A stretch of 22,522 bases of DNA. It comes from RUG714 sp964623515. GTDB taxonomy: Bacteria; Bacillota; Clostridia; Oscillospirales; Acutalibacteraceae. Shown one piece after another: positions 19,171-22,522 of the stretch (its first letter is position 1; each line of letters begins with the position of its first letter). The stretch lies in the NCBI GenBank assembly GCA_964623515.1, contig CAZURV010000025.1, positions 1-22,522 on the forward strand, written 5' to 3'. Below the pieces are notes generated by a model. That model did not search any database. It was not told where the DNA came from and saw nothing but the letters and a program-made list of their open reading frames with translations. A program made the position numbers and the translations under genes.

Positions 19171-21137
19171 TATTTTCTTTTGCCTTTTCTGAGTTTTTCT
19201 ATTCTGTCTCTCAAATAAGCGGCATGTTCAAACTCAAGAATCTTTGCCGCCGCCTTCATCTCTTTTGTAAGCTGTGCTATCAGCAGTTCGCGCTCTTTAG
19301 GGCTGAGTTTCTTTTCCGGTTTATTATCAAGATTGGCCTTGCCCGAAGATATTTCAAGCACTTCACGGACACCCTTACTGATGGTTTTCGGGACAATACC
19401 GTGCTGTTTGTTATACTCCGCCTGTTTTTTACGCCTGCGCTCTGTTTCACGGATTGCGTTTTCCATACTGCGTGTAACAGAGTCGGCGTACATAATAACC
19501 TGTCCGTTCACATTTCTCGCCGCTCTTCCAATTGTTTGAATCAACGACGTTTCACTGCGCAGGAAGCCCTCTTTATCTGCATCCAGTATCGCCACAAGGC
19601 TGACCTCGGGAATATCAAGCCCCTCGCGCAATAAATTTATGCCTACAAGCACATTGAATTCACCAAGCCTTAAATCACGGATAAGCTCCATACGCTCGAT
19701 GGTATCCACGTCATAATGCATATAACGCACTTTTATATCCACATTTTCAAGATATTCGGTTAAATCCTCCGCCATTTTTTTTGTAAGCGTTGTTATCAGA
19801 ACACGTTCACCGCGTTTTGTGCGCTCGTTAATCTCACCGATTAAATCGTCAATCTGTCCTTCAGTCGGTTTCACGATAATCTCGGGATCAAGCAGACCAG
19901 TAGGTCTTATAACCTGCTCTGCAATCCGCGCGCTGTGTTCACGTTCAAAATCACCGGGCGTAGCGCTTGTAAAAATAATCTGATGAACATGCTCATAAAA
20001 TTCATCAAATCTTAAAGGTCTATTATCAAGTGCAGACGGAAGCCTGAAACCGAAATTAACAAGATTTTCTTTCCTGGAACGGTCTCCACCGTACATTCCC
20101 CTGACCTGCGGCAGCGTTACATGGCTTTCATCAACGAACATAAGAAAATCATCCGGGAAGAAATCAAGCAGTGTAAACGGAACTGCCCCCGGCTCTCTTC
20201 CTGACAACACACGGGAATAGTTTTCAATCCCCTTGCACACTCCCGTTTCCCGGAGCATTTCAATATCATACTCCGTGCGTTCTTTTATTCTCTGTGCTTC
20301 AATCAGTTTTCCCCTGTTCTGAAAATATTGAATCCTTTCTAACATTTCGCTATAAATATCACGAATCCCCGATTCCATTTTGTCTTTCGATATAACATAA
20401 TGCGAAGCAGGATAAATGGCAACATGACTGACAACGTTTTTAATTTCGCCCGTCACAGTATTGATTTCGCTTATCCTGTCTATCTCATCACCAAAGAATT
20501 CAACCCTTACCGCATAATCGGTGGAATAAACAGGGAATATCTCCACAACATCTCCGCGCACACGGAATTTATTGCGCTCAAAAGAAATATCATTGCGCTC
20601 ATACTGAATTTCCACCAGTTTCTTTATCAGTTCGTCTCGTTTTTTCTGCATACCGATTCTTAGTGAAATCACCATATGGCGGTAATCATACGGACTGCCC
20701 AAAGAATAAATGCAAGAAACCGAAGCCACAATGATAACATCATTTCTCTCGCTCAGAGCAGACGTTGCCGAATGGCGGAGCTTGTCAATTTCATCGTTTA
20801 TCGAACTGTCTTTTTCAATATAGGTATCTGTGCTCGGAACATATGCTTCCGGCTGATAATAGTCATAATAACTAACGAAATATTCAACTGCATTTTCGGG
20901 GAAAAACTCTTTAAATTCAGAACAGAGCTGAGCGGCAAGTGTTTTATTGTGCGCTAAAATAAGGGTAGGTTTGTTGACCTGCGCAATAATATTCGCCATA
21001 GTAAACGTTTTGCCGGAACCTGTTACGCCCAGCAAAGTCTGTTCTTTCAAACCCTGTTTCACGCCGTCCGCAAGTTCCCTTATGGCCTGCGGCTGATCGC
21101 CTGTCGGTTTATAATTGCTTACAAGTTTAAAATCCAA
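19170..21137 (-). CDS. uvrB: Excinuclease ABC subunit B
   Basis: UvrB is the helicase-fold ATPase that verifies DNA damage and recruits UvrC for incision. The product is 655 aa. Walker A is GVTGSGKT (37-44). The damage-probing beta-hairpin follows YYDYYQPEAYVPSTDTY (about 90-106). Walker B is DESH (336-339), motif VI QTIGRAARN (534-542), and the C-terminal UVR domain (about 616-651) mediates UvrC contact. The start is TTG (21137), with AGAGG 8 nt upstream, directly before the conserved DFKLVSNYKPTGDQPQAI. It is the first gene of the minus-strand run uvrB-uvrA-dgt-dnaG-sigA. No GAAC-N4-GTTC LexA box of the Gram-positive type was found in its upstream region. Confidence 0.98.
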   Translation of the reverse strand: MDFKLVSNYKPTGDQPQAIRELADGVKQGLKEQTLLGVTGSGKTFTMANIIAQVNKPTLILAHNKTLAAQLCSEFKEFFPENAVEYFVSYYDYYQPEAYVPSTDTYIEKDSSINDEIDKLRHSATSALSERNDVIIVASVSCIYSLGSPYDYRHMVISLRIGMQKKRDELIKKLVEIQYERNDISFERNKFRVRGDVVEIFPVYSTDYAVRVEFFGDEIDRISEINTVTGEIKNVVSHVAIYPASHYVISKDKMESGIRDIYSEMLERIQYFQNRGKLIEAQRIKERTEYDIEMLRETGVCKGIENYSRVLSGREPGAVPFTLLDFFPDDFLMFVDESHVTLPQVRGMYGGDRSRKENLVNFGFRLPSALDNRPLRFDEFYEHVHQIIFTSATPGDFEREHSARIAEQVIRPTGLLDPEIIVKPTEGQIDDLIGEINERTKRGERVLITTLTKKMAEDLTEYLENVDIKVRYMHYDVDTIERMELIRDLRLGEFNVLVGINLLREGLDIPEVSLVAILDADKEGFLRSETSLIQTIGRAARNVNGQVIMYADSVTRSMENAIRETERRRKKQAEYNKQHGIVPKTISKGVREVLEISSGKANLDNKPEKKLSPKERELLIAQLTKEMKAAAKILEFEHAAYLRDRIEKLRKGKRK

Positions 21138-21176
21138 CTATTCAACCTCTGAAAATATGACTGATCGAATCCTGAT

Positions 21177-21205
21177 TTGACAGCTAAAAATAAATATAAT
21201 ATAAT
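21177..21205 (+). promoter_or_regulatory. Consensus promoter for the pseudouridine synthase gene
   Basis: TTGACA (21177-21182), a 17-nt spacer and TATAAT (21200-21205) form a perfect SigA-type promoter on the plus strand. Start is expected near 21212, giving a leader of about 58 nt before the ATG at 21270. The TTG of the -35 is in frame with the gene and could be mistaken for an upstream start codon. Confidence 0.7.
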
Positions 21206-21224
21206 TAAAAATATTAAGAAAAAT

Positions 21225-21253
21225 ATTATACATCAAAACGAAAAGTTTTTCAA
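21225..21253 (-). promoter_or_regulatory. Putative uvrBA promoter
   Basis: The minus strand reads TTGAAA (21253-21248), a 17-nt spacer and TATAAT (21230-21225). Start is expected near 21217, about 80 nt before the uvrB TTG. It faces the plus-strand promoter at 21177-21205, with the two -10 boxes 19 bp apart, so the two starts nearly coincide. Confidence 0.6.
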
Positions 21254-21269
21254 CCAAATAATTAACAAT

Positions 21270-22226
21270 ATGAGAAGTTTTGAAATCAAAGATAACGATG
21301 CAAATCAAAGACTGGACAAATTCATTGCCAAGGCAGCCCCGAAGCTGCCGAAAAATTTGCTTTACAAATACATAAGAAAAAAAAGGATAAAACTGAACGG
21401 CAAAAAAGCAGAAATCTCCGCACGACTAAAAGCCGGAGACGTTGTTGATATGTACATCAACGATGCATTTTTTGAAAACATAAAAAAGAACTATGATTTT
21501 TTAAAAGCCGGGAAAGATATTGATATAATTTACGAAGATGAAAATCTAATTATATCTGACAAAAAGCCGGGTATTCTCTGCCACCCAGACAAAGGCGAAT
21601 ATTCTGATACACAGATAGGCAGACTGCAAAGATATTTGTATGAAAAAGGTGAATATGACCCTGACAAGGAAAGCACCTTTACGCCTGCTCTGGCTAACAG
21701 AATTGACCGCAACACCGGCGGAATCGTAATTTGTGCCAAAAACGCTGAAGCACTGCGAATACTGAATGATAAAATCAAAGCAAGGGAAATAAACAAATAT
21801 TATATCTGCATCGTATGCGGGAAAATGCCGAAAAACGAAGATACGCTTGAAGCGTGGCTTTCAAAAAACGAAAATCAAAACAAGGTAATCGTAAAGCAAA
21901 ACAACTTTACAGGAGCAAGGAAAATTAAAACAAAATACAAAGTTATCAGAGAAAGCGAACACTTTTCTCTTTTGGAAATTGATTTGCTCACCGGCAGAAC
22001 ACATCAGATAAGAGCCCATATGGCATTTGCGGGACATCCGCTTCTAGGCGACGGAAAATACGGAAATATTAAAATAAACCGCCGTTTTGGCATACATAAA
22101 CAGGCGCTTTATGCATATAGGATTTATTTTGATTTTAAATCTCCCGCAGGTTCTCTTGAATACCTGAACGGCAAATCGTTTGAAGTAAGTAAATTCCCGA
22201 TTCTGAAACAATTTGATGAATTATAA
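21270..22226 (+). CDS. RluA-family (RluC/RluD-like) pseudouridine synthase with S4 domain
   Basis: Enzymes of this family isomerise specific uridines to pseudouridine in RNA, usually 23S rRNA. The 318-aa protein has an N-terminal S4 RNA-binding domain (about 1-60, NQRLDKFIAKAAP and the IRKKRIKLNGKKAEI turn). The catalytic domain has ANRIDRNTGGIVICAKN, with D146 as the catalytic aspartate, and GRTHQIRAHMAFAGHPLLGD near the C-terminus. The frame stays open to a TTG at 21177, but those 31 codons overlap the promoter and have no family similarity, so I start at ATG 21270. No clear Shine-Dalgarno precedes it. It is the only plus-strand gene here and is richer in Lys/Asn/Ile AT-codons than its neighbours. 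The exact target uridine cannot be assigned. Confidence 0.93.
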   Translation: MRSFEIKDNDANQRLDKFIAKAAPKLPKNLLYKYIRKKRIKLNGKKAEISARLKAGDVVDMYINDAFFENIKKNYDFLKAGKDIDIIYEDENLIISDKKPGILCHPDKGEYSDTQIGRLQRYLYEKGEYDPDKESTFTPALANRIDRNTGGIVICAKNAEALRILNDKIKAREINKYYICIVCGKMPKNEDTLEAWLSKNENQNKVIVKQNNFTGARKIKTKYKVIRESEHFSLLEIDLLTGRTHQIRAHMAFAGHPLLGDGKYGNIKINRRFGIHKQALYAYRIYFDFKSPAGSLEYLNGKSFEVSKFPILKQFDEL

Positions 22227-22245
22227 ATTTTACGCAACGGAACAC

Positions 22246-22272
22246 TGTGAATAAGAGCTTTCACACTTTTTT
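22246..22272 (+). terminator. Terminator-like hairpin after the pseudouridine synthase gene
   Basis: TGTGAA (22246-22251) and TTCACA (22260-22265) form a 6-bp stem with an 8-nt loop, followed after one C by six T (22267-22272). It begins 20 nt after the stop codon. The stem is short, so efficiency may be modest. Confidence 0.55.
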
Positions 22273-22402
22273 CAACAAACGGCCTATCCGTCGAAGCAAA
22301 GGACAGCGTCAGCTATTTGAAAGAGCATTGAGGAATTTATCTCTTCGCCGAATCCGAAAATAAAGCCTGCCGCTTTAAGACGGCAAACAATCTTTGCCTA
22401 AA
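22273..22402. other. Gene-free stretch between terminator and repeat copy 2
   Basis: No gene is supported. It contains CCTATCCGTCGA (22283-22294), the possible left inverted end of the repeat element, and a 5-bp hairpin TGCCG/CGGCA with an 8-nt loop (22368-22385). The corresponding sequence left of copy 1 is not similar, being AT-rich and carrying the 83-nt inverted repeat instead. Confidence 0.5.
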
Positions 22403-22522
22403 TTTCAATCGGAGCAGTGCTCCATCAAGCTCGCTTGAAACGGGGCTTGCGAACGATTGCAACCGGCGCAGGGAGCGTTCGCTCCTCAGGGTTTCAGCGG
22501 GAGATTGTCACTCCTACTGAAA
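22403..22522. repeat. Interspersed palindromic repeat, copy 2 (may continue past window)
   Basis: This copy has the same orientation and internal palindromes as 11972-12090: GGAGC/GCTCC, TCAAGC/GCTTGA, TTGC/GCAA, GGAGCG/CGCTCC and TTTCAG/CTGAAA. Here every stem is fully Watson-Crick. Most differences from copy 1 are transitions. The core ends exactly at the window edge, so any further extent cannot be seen. Confidence 0.8.

Noticed and set aside
21177..21269. Upstream in-frame extension of the pseudouridine synthase to a TTG
   Set aside because: The TTG is part of the -35 box of a perfect promoter, so it would not be in the transcript, and the 31 codons are low-complexity AT-rich sequence.

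Overview
The window looks like a core housekeeping segment from a low-to-moderate GC Gram-positive bacterium (Bacillota), most likely class Clostridia. This rests on the long Gram-positive form of S12 (140 aa), an RpoC of about 1,217 aa without large insertions, a primary sigma factor of 426 aa linked to dnaG and dgt, and Shine-Dalgarno/promoter style. The finer taxonomy (perhaps an Oscillospirales-type gut lineage) is a guess. All proteins except one are encoded on the minus strand. No rRNA, tRNA, CRISPR array, intact transposase or phage gene was seen.

Layout, in the direction of minus-strand transcription. (1) 21137 to 12140: uvrB-uvrA-dgt-dnaG-sigA, tightly packed. UvrB/UvrA form the nucleotide-excision damage-recognition complex, Dgt is an HD-domain dNTP hydrolase, DnaG is primase and SigA the primary sigma factor. 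(2) 12139 to 11306: an 830-nt AT-rich gene-free junction. It holds a 119-nt repeat, an 83-nt nested inverted repeat that can act as the sigA terminator, and a consensus promoter for rpoB. (3) 11305 to 3828: rpoB-rpoC, the two large RNA polymerase subunits. (4) 3610 to the left edge: the str cluster rpsL-rpsG-fusA-tuf (S12, S7, EF-G and the first 97 codons of EF-Tu). Its own consensus promoter is embedded in the last codons of rpoC, its leader is about 205 nt and strongly foldable, and it has a structured 192-nt rpsL-rpsG spacer. The one plus-strand gene (21270-22226) encodes an RluA-family pseudouridine synthase, divergent from uvrB. It is followed by a terminator-like hairpin and a second copy of the 119-nt repeat, which runs off the window.

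The most interesting material is in the non-coding DNA. A two-copy repeat made of a chain of small palindromes may be part of a larger element with inverted ends. Two good promoters face each other in the uvrB/pseudouridine-synthase gap. Three RNA-like structures in the str operon have G-U pairing that favours the transcribed strand. I found no convincing new protein system; every coding region belongs to a well known family.
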